Shown here: piece after piece, positions 1 through 5,931 of the stretch
Layout: each line of letters begins with the position of its first letter
Position numbering within the stretch: position 1 is the stretch's first letter
NCBI GenBank assembly: GCA_017991025.1
Contig: JAGNMT010000075.1
Location: forward strand, 1-10,657
From: Verrucomicrobiales bacterium
GTDB taxonomy: Bacteria > Verrucomicrobiota > Verrucomicrobiia > Verrucomicrobiales > DEV007
Direction: 5' to 3'
DNA length: 10,657 nt
Notes under the pieces: generated by a model
Database searches by the model: none
Told to the model about the DNA's origin: nothing
What the model saw: only the letters and a program-made list of their open reading frames with translations
Made by a program: the position numbers and the translations under genes

Positions 1-14
1 GTGCGGGATCGAAT

Positions 15-39
15 AGGGTTTACTCCGGCACTCAACCCT
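15..39. promoter_or_regulatory. Small inverted repeat upstream of the MFS gene
   Basis: AGGGTT (15-20) and AACCCT (34-39) form a perfect 6-bp inverted repeat with a 13-base spacer, about 30 bases before the MFS start codon. It is followed by TGTT-AACTC-AACA (39-51), a shorter 4+4 repeat. Either could be an operator for the ROK regulator encoded next to the transporter, or the tail of a terminator from an upstream gene outside the window. There is no T-run after it, so a terminator is less likely. No convincing -10/-35 pair is visible in the 68 bases available. Repeats of this size can arise by chance. Confidence 0.2.
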
Positions 40-68
40 GTTAACTCAACAAGGAACCCCTCTCCTCC

Positions 69-1352
69 ATGTCCAATTATTCCCTCGAATCCTCCGGCCC
101 CTGGTATCGCGGTATCACCCGCTACGAGTGGCTCGTGCTCATCATCGCCTCGGCAGGCTGGATTTTTGATGTCTACGAGGGGCAGATTTTTAACCTGACG
201 CGCAACCAGCTCCTTCAGGAAATCCTCGGGGTCCAACCGGGTCATCCCGATCTGGCGAAATACGGCGACCGTCTCCTCGGGATTTTCCTTCTCGGCGGCA
301 TGTTCGGCGGGATTCTTTTCGGATCGCTCGCGGACAAGTACGGCCGTCGTCCTATCATGATCCTCACGATCCTGATGTACTCGGTTTTTTCCGGGATGAC
401 CTATTTTGCGACCTCGCTGGAACAGGTCATGGGCCTGCGTTTTCTGGTCGCGATGGGGATTGGCGGCGAGTGGGCGGTTGCGGCGGCACTGGTGGCAGAA
501 GTATTCCCGACAAAGGCCCGCGCCTATGCTTCGGGCATTTTTCACTCAACCTCGGTCATCGGCACCTGGATGGCGACACTCGCCGCGATCTGGGTGGGAT
601 CGGAATGGCGTTATGCCTACCTCATCGGGGTGATCCCCGCGCTCCTCATCGTCTGGGTTCGGCTCACGGTGAAAGAGCCCGAAAAATGGAAGCAGGCAAA
701 AGCCGAGCCCCATAAGAACCGCGGCAGCCTCAAGGAGCTTTTCTCGATCAGCCCGTGGGGGCGACACGCCGTCCTCGCGATGTGCCTCGCAGCGGTCGGG
801 CTCGGGACTTTCTGGGCCGTCGTTGTCGCCGGTCAAAATCTCGCTCACGAGCGTATGCTCGCCGACGGCGTCACCGAGGCTGTCGCGGTCGAGAAGGCGA
901 AATTCGCCTATGGATTTGTGCAAACGTTAGGCGGCGGGATCGGCCTGCTTCTTTTCGGTCCCCTCAGTGCGAGACTGGGACGCCGGAAAGCGTTTATCCT
1001 TTATCACCTCGGAGCCGCCATCATCGTGCCGCTCACCTGTTTCGTACCGCAAAGCTATGGAATGTTGCTCTGTTTCCTCCCGGTTTTCGGCTTTTTTACG
1101 CTGGGAATGCATGCGGGCTATGCGGTCTATTTTCCCGAGCTCTTTCCGAATCACCTCCGGGCCACCGGTTCGAGCGTCGGCTTCAATGGCGGGAGAATGC
1201 TGGCCTTCGCGGTGCTCTGGTATCTTGCCCCCTGGCTGAAGGGATCCATGGCTCTACCCCAGGCTCTGAGCTGGCTGGGGCTGCTCTTTCTGGTAGGCGC
1301 GGTCTTGATGTCTTTCCTGCCGGAAACCAGGGGTAAAGAGTTGCCGGACTGA
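69..1352 (+). CDS. MFS transporter (metabolite/sugar-acid:H+ symporter type)
   Basis: A 427-aa inner-membrane permease of the major facilitator superfamily, with the length and about 12 hydrophobic segments expected of a full transporter. Visible signatures are an acidic first helix (WIFDVYE, D34), the loop 2-3 motif DKYGRRP (89-95), GIGGEW (130-135), EVFPTKARA (144-152), the second-half copy of the loop motif ARLGRRKAF (301-309), ELFPNHLRATG (357-367) and a C-terminal PETRGKEL (418-425). This set is typical of the sugar porter, MHS and AAHS branches (organic acids, aromatic acids, sialic acid, sugars). The exact substrate cannot be read from sequence. The ATG at 69 starts directly before the first helix. 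AAGGA at 51-55 is the only purine-rich stretch upstream and is rather far (13 bases). A ROK regulator follows on the same strand, so the two probably form a transporter-regulator pair. An N-acetylated or acidic sugar released by the exported hydrolases downstream is an attractive but unproven substrate. Confidence 0.9.
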   Translation: MSNYSLESSGPWYRGITRYEWLVLIIASAGWIFDVYEGQIFNLTRNQLLQEILGVQPGHPDLAKYGDRLLGIFLLGGMFGGILFGSLADKYGRRPIMILTILMYSVFSGMTYFATSLEQVMGLRFLVAMGIGGEWAVAAALVAEVFPTKARAYASGIFHSTSVIGTWMATLAAIWVGSEWRYAYLIGVIPALLIVWVRLTVKEPEKWKQAKAEPHKNRGSLKELFSISPWGRHAVLAMCLAAVGLGTFWAVVVAGQNLAHERMLADGVTEAVAVEKAKFAYGFVQTLGGGIGLLLFGPLSARLGRRKAFILYHLGAAIIVPLTCFVPQSYGMLLCFLPVFGFFTLGMHAGYAVYFPELFPNHLRATGSSVGFNGGRMLAFAVLWYLAPWLKGSMALPQALSWLGLLFLVGAVLMSFLPETRGKELPD

Positions 1353-1396
1353 TCCGGCGGGACTCCGGATCACGATTATTTAACGGCGGATCCGGA
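1343..1396. promoter_or_regulatory. Cluster of overlapping CCGGA/TCCGG inverted repeats between MFS and ROK genes
   Basis: Three pairings share the same arms. GCCGGA (1343-1348) and TCCGGC (1353-1358) enclose a 4-base loop. TGATCCGG (1350-1357) and CCGGATCA (1365-1372) form a perfect 8-bp stem with a 7-base loop and include the MFS stop codon. CCGGATC (1365-1371) can also pair with GATCCGG (1389-1395). There is no run of T directly after the 8-bp stem (CGATTATTTAA follows), so it would be a weak intrinsic terminator at best. Its place between transporter and regulator also fits an operator or a mutually exclusive RNA structure. Confidence 0.35.
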
Positions 1397-1420
1397 AAAT
1401 CGGGGTAGTATGTCAGGCTC

Positions 1421-2530
1421 ATGGACCAGGCGACCCTCGAACATCTGATCATCAAAGAAATCCGCAAGGCCAGGGAGATTTCGCGGAAGGATCTGGCTGA
1501 CAACCTCGGTATTGCCAAGTCAACCGCAGGAAGACGGGTCGACAGCATGATCGAACGGGGCATCGTTCAGGAAATCGGCCTCGAAAACAGCAGGGAAGTC
1601 GGTCGCCCAAGGCGCTTTCTGGCGGTGAGGGGGGACTACGGAGGCTTCATCGGATTCGACTTTGATGCCCGGCATCTTTACGCAGTTCTGATCGACTTTG
1701 CCCAGACGACGGTAGTGCAGAAGAAGATCCGCCTCTCCCCGAAGCCAAATCGAGCCGAAGTCCTGTCCCTGCTGCGCGCGACGATCACGGAATTCACGGC
1801 AAACGTTGAAGGGCTTCCGGTCCGGGGAATCGGCATCGGTGTTCCGGGCCACGTCACCCGCGAGGCACGCATCGGGCGCCACTATCCGTTCATCGATGGC
1901 TGGAAAGAGGTCGATCTGCTCAAGGAGCTGGGGCTCACGCCAGAGTTTCTTCAAATCGAGAACAACACACGAACCGTCGCTCTCGGGGAATACTGGCTCG
2001 GTTCGCACGCAGGAGCGAAGCACCTCCTTTGCCTCAATGTCAGGACCGGCATTTCTGCCGCAGTGATTGCAAACGGGGAACTCCTCTCGGGAACCCGCGA
2101 GATGGCCGGTGAAATCCGCGGCTGGCCCGTGCCCACCGGTGATCGTCAAACGCACGGCGTCGATTGCCTTGAAAGCGTCGCGACGGTCCGCGCGGTGACG
2201 GCGGGCGGGGAGACCGATGAGACAAGCTGGAACAAATTTGTTTCGGCCTGCCGTGAAGGCCAGGCGGAGGCTCTTAAATCGCTTTCGCGGATCGCCGGCT
2301 ACCATGGCGACACCGTGTCGAAGATGATACAGCTGCTCGATCCCGAAGTCATTTTTCTCGCAGGTCCCTTCACCGAACTCGAGGATCTCTATCTCGAGCG
2401 GGTCCGCAGAGCCACCGCTGTCGCGCTGCTCGATCATCACTTTTCGCCGCCTCCGATCAAACCCGCCACCTTGGGCGAGTTTGCCGGAGCCCACGGTGCC
2501 GCGGCCCTCGCCGCCGCTGAGTCGAGGTGA
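1421..2530 (+). CDS. ROK-family transcriptional regulator with degenerate sugar-kinase domain
   Basis: A 369-aa protein with an N-terminal winged helix-turn-helix (about 6-66: SRKDLADNLGIAKSTAGRR, then the wing GRPRRFL at 61-67) fused to a ROK ASKHA fold (about 74-366). This is the layout of NagC/Mlc/XylR-type regulators, which are cytoplasmic and bind DNA in response to sugars. Conserved ROK stretches are GIGIGVPG (136-143) and AGEIRGW (229-235). Several catalytic features are gone. The phosphate motif DIGGT reads DFDAR (80-84). The catalytic Asp of the END motif is Asn (ENN, 180-182). The DGTG loop reads VRTGI (207-211). The zinc motif GHx(9-11)CxCGxxGCxE is missing its His and most of its Cys; only CLES at 249-252 remains. 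It is therefore most likely a pure sensor without kinase activity. The ATG at 1421 is chosen because it directly precedes the HTH; no good ribosome binding site is visible. It is convergent with the EamA gene, with a 10-base gap. The likely target is the MFS gene 68 bases upstream and perhaps its own promoter. Confidence 0.9.
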   Translation: MDQATLEHLIIKEIRKAREISRKDLADNLGIAKSTAGRRVDSMIERGIVQEIGLENSREVGRPRRFLAVRGDYGGFIGFDFDARHLYAVLIDFAQTTVVQKKIRLSPKPNRAEVLSLLRATITEFTANVEGLPVRGIGIGVPGHVTREARIGRHYPFIDGWKEVDLLKELGLTPEFLQIENNTRTVALGEYWLGSHAGAKHLLCLNVRTGISAAVIANGELLSGTREMAGEIRGWPVPTGDRQTHGVDCLESVATVRAVTAGGETDETSWNKFVSACREGQAEALKSLSRIAGYHGDTVSKMIQLLDPEVIFLAGPFTELEDLYLERVRRATAVALLDHHFSPPPIKPATLGEFAGAHGAAALAAAESR

Positions 2531-2540
2531 ATCCCGGCGC

Positions 2541-3467
2541 TCAGGGCACTTCCTTCCGGGCTTTAAACCCCGCGACCGAGATTTGCCAGATGGAGGTGAG
2601 GATCAGCACCGCGCCGACCCACTGCAGGGGGCCGAAGCTTTCGTTAAAGAGCAGCCAGCCCCCCAGCGTCGTCGAGACAGGCCAGAGCATCTGGATCGTC
2701 GCTCCGGTTGTCACGGTGAGACAGCGATAGCCTTCGTTCATCGCGAGCTGGCCGAAACCCGCCGCCGTCGCCGCCAGCGTGAGAAGACTAACCTCCCGCA
2801 GGTTCAGCGCAGGCAGATCGGGAACGGCAAGCAGGGCGATCGGAAAAAAGATCCAGACACATTGCGCGAGATAGATCGTGCCGATGGAATACTCGAGGGA
2901 AAGCTGGCGCACGAGCACGACAGACCACGCCGCCATGACCGCTCCGAAGAGGGCCAGTATCTCATGAAAGCCGATCGCGAATCCCTCTCCTTCCGCGTGG
3001 GGACCCACCAGGAGGACGATGCCGACAAAGGATGCGGCAAGCCAGAGGAATCGAGTGGCGGTGAGTTTCTCACCCAGTGAAAGCATCGCGATGACGGAGG
3101 CGAAAATGACGTAAGTGTTGCAGATCAGGGTCGCTTTTCCGGCGCCCAGAGCCGGGACGGTCCAGTAGTAGGCTGCGGTTCCCAGCAGCCCTGAAAGGCC
3201 CCGCAAAATGAGAGAGCGGTCGCGGAAGACCGGTTTGATCAGGGTCGGTCGTTTCCCACGAAAGAAGACCAGAACGATCATCATGCCAACGCCTGAACGG
3301 AAGAGCAGCGGCATATCGGGTGAGATCCGGTGTTCGCCCTGACCGATGTACCTCAGGAGAAGCGTATTGACCGTGAACGCCATGACCGATAAAACCATGA
3401 CGATGATACCCCGCCGTGCGGAAGTGGCGGCGGGTTCGTAGATCGGAGCTGGTGTCGGCGTTTTCAT
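2541..3467 (-). CDS. DMT-superfamily EamA-type transporter
   Basis: A 308-aa inner-membrane protein with two EamA repeats (about 20-155 and 165-300) and about ten hydrophobic helices. This is the size and layout of drug/metabolite transporters that export amino acids, nucleosides or other small metabolites. Recognisable parts are LRGLSGLLGTAAYYWTVPAL (88-107), FASVIAMLSLGEKLTATRF (122-140) and, in the second repeat, TIQMLWPVSTTLGGWLLFNE (257-276). These correspond to the family's helix with the conserved Pro and the following acidic residue. Substrate is not predictable from sequence. The start is placed at the ATG at 3465-3467 (MKTPTP). The frame runs on to a TTG at 3489-3491, but that codon lies inside the arm of a terminator hairpin and is very unlikely to be used. 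The gene stands alone on the - strand, behind a leader with a terminator that could be regulated. Confidence 0.88.
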   Translation of the reverse strand: MKTPTPAPIYEPAATSARRGIIVMVLSVMAFTVNTLLLRYIGQGEHRISPDMPLLFRSGVGMMIVLVFFRGKRPTLIKPVFRDRSLILRGLSGLLGTAAYYWTVPALGAGKATLICNTYVIFASVIAMLSLGEKLTATRFLWLAASFVGIVLLVGPHAEGEGFAIGFHEILALFGAVMAAWSVVLVRQLSLEYSIGTIYLAQCVWIFFPIALLAVPDLPALNLREVSLLTLAATAAGFGQLAMNEGYRCLTVTTGATIQMLWPVSTTLGGWLLFNESFGPLQWVGAVLILTSIWQISVAGFKARKEVP

Positions 3468-3477
3468 GAGCGGGTAC

Positions 3478-3506
3478 AAAAAAGGCCTCAAGGGGTCCTT
3501 GAGGCC
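3478..3506 (-). terminator. Intrinsic terminator placed before the EamA start codon
   Basis: Read on the - strand, GGCCTCAAGG (3506-3497), a 3-base ACC loop and CCTTGAGGCC (3493-3484) form a perfect 10-bp stem followed at once by six T (3483-3478). On the + strand the hairpin has no T-run, so it works only leftward. It ends 11 bases before the EamA ATG at 3467. No complete gene lies upstream on that strand, so it cannot be explained as the end of a neighbouring operon. A terminator in this position normally means premature termination in a regulated leader. Confidence 0.85.
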
Positions 3507-3580
3507 GGATTGCTGAAAACGCAGAAAGAAAAGAGAATTCGGAGAAGCGTTTACGATGGATCAAACCTCAAGACCGGATA

Positions 3581-3661
3581 TTACCGGATTCGAATTCGCC
3601 ACGCGACATCGACGACAGAGTCGATGCGGTGAACGGTTTTCTTCTTGAGGATGAGGTTCAT
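3581..3661 (-). CDS. Possible leader peptide (26 aa), rich in Val/Ile/Leu
   Basis: An ATG at 3661-3659 opens a 26-codon frame ending in TAA at 3583-3581. Ten of its 26 residues are Val, Ile or Leu, including IDSVVDV in the middle and RIRIR at the end. Segment 1 of the leader lies in codons 4-7. The stop codon is 7 bases before segment 2, so a ribosome at the stop would mask segment 2 and favour the terminator. That is the geometry expected of leader-peptide attenuation. Arguments against are that no Shine-Dalgarno is visible, the same frame stays open upstream to 3820, and the composition could be chance. If it is real, branched-chain amino acids would be the candidate signal and cargo. Treat this as a hypothesis. 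Confidence 0.22.
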   Translation of the reverse strand: MNLILKKKTVHRIDSVVDVAWRIRIR

Positions 3662-3772
3662 CGGGGATTCGTAGATTAGTTTTGACTCTCTTTTGGAGAA
3701 GCGCAAGGAAGAGTTTGAGGTCACGCTTTCGCGGCTTTGACGGAGATGGGCAATTTCCCCTACTCTCGATCC

Positions 3773-5854
3773 ATGCGCCGCGACTTCCCCTTTACCACTT
3801 CCCGCCGCGACCTCATGCAACTCGCAGGAGGCATGACGCTCGCCAGTTTGGGACTGCCTCTACGTCTGCTGGCTCAGGAAGCCACCAATGCCGGCGCCGC
3901 CACACCGGCCATTGATCCTTTCCACCGTTTCCCCCGCATGGTTCACGACTACTATCTGGCGAAAGTGCGGGCGGTGGAAAAACAGGGGATACTCCGCAAG
4001 GCCGCACTCTCCTCAAAAGCGGAGGCCGAAGCCTACATCAACGACGTCCGCGAACGCATCGCGAAAGCCTTTGCCCCGATGCCGGAAAAGAAGACGCCGC
4101 TCAACGCGAAGGTCACCGGTATCCTCGACCGCGACGGCTACACGGTTGAAAAAGTGGTTTTCGAAAGCCGCCCGAAATTTTACGTCACCGCCCATCTTTA
4201 CCTGCCCAAAGACAGGAAGGCGAAAGTCCCCGGAGTTGTCGGCAGTTGTGGTCACTCGGCCAACGGGAAAAACGCCGAAGCATATCAGAGCTTTGCGCAG
4301 GGTTTGGCGAGAATGGGTACGGCCTGTCTCATTTTCGACCCGATTGGACAGGGTGAGCGCTCCCAGTATCCCGATGAAAATCACAAGCTCGTCCCCGGTG
4401 GGGCAACGCACGAGCACAACATGGCGGGCAATCAGATGGAGCTCATCGGTGAATTTCTCGGCTCATGGCGCGCCTGGGACGGGATCCGTGCCCTCGATTA
4501 TCTACTTGCGCGTCCCGAGATAGATTCTCGACATATCGGCATCACCGGTAACTCCGGCGGCGGCACCATGACGACCTGGCTGATCGGACTCGAACGCCGC
4601 TGGACGATGGGGGCTCCCGCCTGCTTTGTCACAACCTGGCGGCGCAATCTCGAAAACGAACTTCCCCAGGACAATGAGCAGTGCCCGCCCCGTTCTCTCG
4701 CCTTCGGCCTGGATCACGATGACTACCTGGCTGCAATGGCACCGCGTCCTATCATTATTCTCGCGAAAGAGCAGGACTACTTTGACGCGCGAGGTTCGGA
4801 GGAGACTTATGGACGGCTGCGGCATCTCTACGGTCTTCTTGGTGCGGAGGACAAGATCCAGCTCCACATCGGTCCGACCACCCACGGTTATTCGCAGGAA
4901 AACCGCGAGGCCATGTATCGCTTTTTCAACAGCGTCACCGGAGCCTCCGAAGCTGCCGTCGAACCGACCCTGACGCTCGATGATGACCCTACTCTCTGGT
5001 GCAGCCCCGGCGGACAGGTCGGATCCGGTCTCGGCTCGCGCACCGTTTTTCATTTTACCAAAGCAAAGGCTGAAAAATTCCGAGCCGCCCGCGAGGCGAA
5101 ACCGCTCTCCAGCGATGATCTTCGCATTGCCGTGGCCGGTTCCCTTCGTATGCCGAAACGCGATCCCGCTTCGCCGCCCGACTACCGCATTATTCGCTCC
5201 TACGGCGGCAAGCGCGATTACCCGCTGGATTTTTGGATCAATTACCATGTTGAGAGCGAACCTCTCGCCGGGGCCATCTGCACCGTTCTAGGAAAGGAAT
5301 CCCTCAACTCGCGACTCCGTCTTGCTCCCGAAGGTGGCGGTCGTGTCCTTCTCTGGGTGGCTGAGCAGTCGGCCGATGCCGAGCTGCGCGGTGAACCTTT
5401 TCTCCGTGAATTGATTGCCTCCGCCGCTGAAGAAACGCTCGTCGTCGCCTGCGACCCTCGCGGGGTGGGTGATTCCCTTCCCGGAACTGCCGGAAACCAG
5501 CCGCTCAGCTATTACGGTTCCGACTACTTTTATGCCGCGTATGCCAACATGCTCGGTCGACCTTACCTGGGCGGCAAGACATATGATGTCCTGCGCACGA
5601 TAGATCTACTTGTTTCCCGCGGCTGGACCGATATCCACCTGGCAGCCAAAGGTCGGGGCACCCTCCCCGGCGGACTTGCCGCCTTCCTGGATGATCGCGT
5701 GAAAAAGATCACCCTCCACGAACCCCTCGAAAGCTGGCATTCCCTCGCCGTCGAAGAGCATTATGAATGGCCTCTCTCCCACATGGTCTTCGGGGTCCTG
5801 AAAACCTGGGACCTCCCCGAGATCTGGTCTACCCTGAAATCAAGGATGGCCTGA
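3773..5854 (+). CDS. Tat-exported tandem alpha/beta hydrolase (acetyl-xylan-esterase-like)
   Basis: A 693-aa protein when started at the ATG at 3773, which gives a compact twin-arginine signal (TSRRDLMQLAGG, 9-20, then a hydrophobic stretch ending near LLAQE). Starts at 3746 or TTG 3737 would only add a short extension. The first domain (about 50-390) is a complete hydrolase of the acetyl-xylan-esterase/dienelactone-hydrolase type: oxyanion strand GSCGHS (157-162), FDPIGQGER (188-196), nucleophile elbow GNSGGG (259-264, Ser261), acid Asp in EQDYFD (333-338), and His371 in TTHGYS (369-374). A second half (about 400-690) repeats part of the fold: CDPRGVGDS (560-568) mirrors the first FDPIGQGER, but the elbow reads KGRGT (626-630) with no Ser, so it is probably non-catalytic. 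It likely removes acyl groups from extracellular polysaccharide or glycoprotein. It is first of three co-oriented genes for exported enzymes, 77 bases before the next. The 305 bases upstream are shared with the divergent EamA leader. A peptidase role is possible but less likely. Confidence 0.82.
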   Translation: MRRDFPFTTSRRDLMQLAGGMTLASLGLPLRLLAQEATNAGAATPAIDPFHRFPRMVHDYYLAKVRAVEKQGILRKAALSSKAEAEAYINDVRERIAKAFAPMPEKKTPLNAKVTGILDRDGYTVEKVVFESRPKFYVTAHLYLPKDRKAKVPGVVGSCGHSANGKNAEAYQSFAQGLARMGTACLIFDPIGQGERSQYPDENHKLVPGGATHEHNMAGNQMELIGEFLGSWRAWDGIRALDYLLARPEIDSRHIGITGNSGGGTMTTWLIGLERRWTMGAPACFVTTWRRNLENELPQDNEQCPPRSLAFGLDHDDYLAAMAPRPIIILAKEQDYFDARGSEETYGRLRHLYGLLGAEDKIQLHIGPTTHGYSQENREAMYRFFNSVTGASEAAVEPTLTLDDDPTLWCSPGGQVGSGLGSRTVFHFTKAKAEKFRAAREAKPLSSDDLRIAVAGSLRMPKRDPASPPDYRIIRSYGGKRDYPLDFWINYHVESEPLAGAICTVLGKESLNSRLRLAPEGGGRVLLWVAEQSADAELRGEPFLRELIASAAEETLVVACDPRGVGDSLPGTAGNQPLSYYGSDYFYAAYANMLGRPYLGGKTYDVLRTIDLLVSRGWTDIHLAAKGRGTLPGGLAAFLDDRVKKITLHEPLESWHSLAVEEHYEWPLSHMVFGVLKTWDLPEIWSTLKSRMA

Positions 5855-5931
5855 TATCGATCCTGTTTTTAATCCTAATGTTTTATCCGCCTGATATTCC
5901 AAACAGACTAACGCCTGAACTCCAATCACCA

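Larger units (their letters stand above)
3478..3661 (-). promoter_or_regulatory. Candidate attenuator or riboswitch leader of the EamA gene
   Basis: Four mutually complementary segments occur in order on the - strand transcript. Segment 1, CCUCAAGA (3650-3643), pairs perfectly over 8 bp with segment 2, UCUUGAGG (3573-3566). Segment 2, extended to UCUUGAGGUU (3573-3564), can pair over 10 bp, three of them G-U, with segment 3, GGCCUCAAGG (3506-3497). Segment 3 is also the 5' arm of the terminator, and segment 4 (3493-3484) is its other arm. Between 1 and 2 is a perfect 7-bp hairpin, CAUCGAC/GUCGAUG (3626-3620 and 3613-3607). This is the logic of a switch. 1:2 pairing lets the 3:4 terminator form, while 2:3 pairing blocks it. 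I could not match it to a known riboswitch or T-box consensus (no T-box TGGNACCGCG). The signal could be translation of a leader peptide or a bound ligand. No strong promoter was identified upstream. Confidence 0.5.

Noticed and set aside
1520..2494. Long 324-codon open frame antisense to the ROK gene
   Set aside because: It lies wholly within the ROK gene, which has clear HTH and ROK motifs. The antisense product resembles nothing.
3468..3491. Eight-codon N-terminal extension of the EamA protein from a TTG at 3491
   Set aside because: The TTG lies inside the arm of the terminator hairpin and the extension would encode the U-run (FL). The ATG at 3467 fits family length.
3541..3703. Direct repeat GGAGAAGCG at 3541-3549 and 3695-3703 as a mobile-element or attachment-site footprint
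   Set aside because: Only 9 bases, no integrase or transposase nearby, and the DNA between them is the regulatory leader.
3682..3710. Promoter for the hydrolase with -35 TTGACT at 3682-3687
   Set aside because: At 16-18 base spacing the -10 position reads AAGGAA-like sequence, with no TATAAT resemblance.
3581..3820. 79-residue - strand frame as a standalone gene
   Set aside because: It runs antisense into the start of the hydrolase gene, has low-complexity content and no recognisable domain. Only the last 26 codons are kept, as a possible leader peptide.
5767..5931. Longer N-terminus of the ceramidase-like protein starting inside the hydrolase gene
   Set aside because: The 55 extra residues would overlap the hydrolase in another frame and bury a clear Sec signal that begins at 5932.
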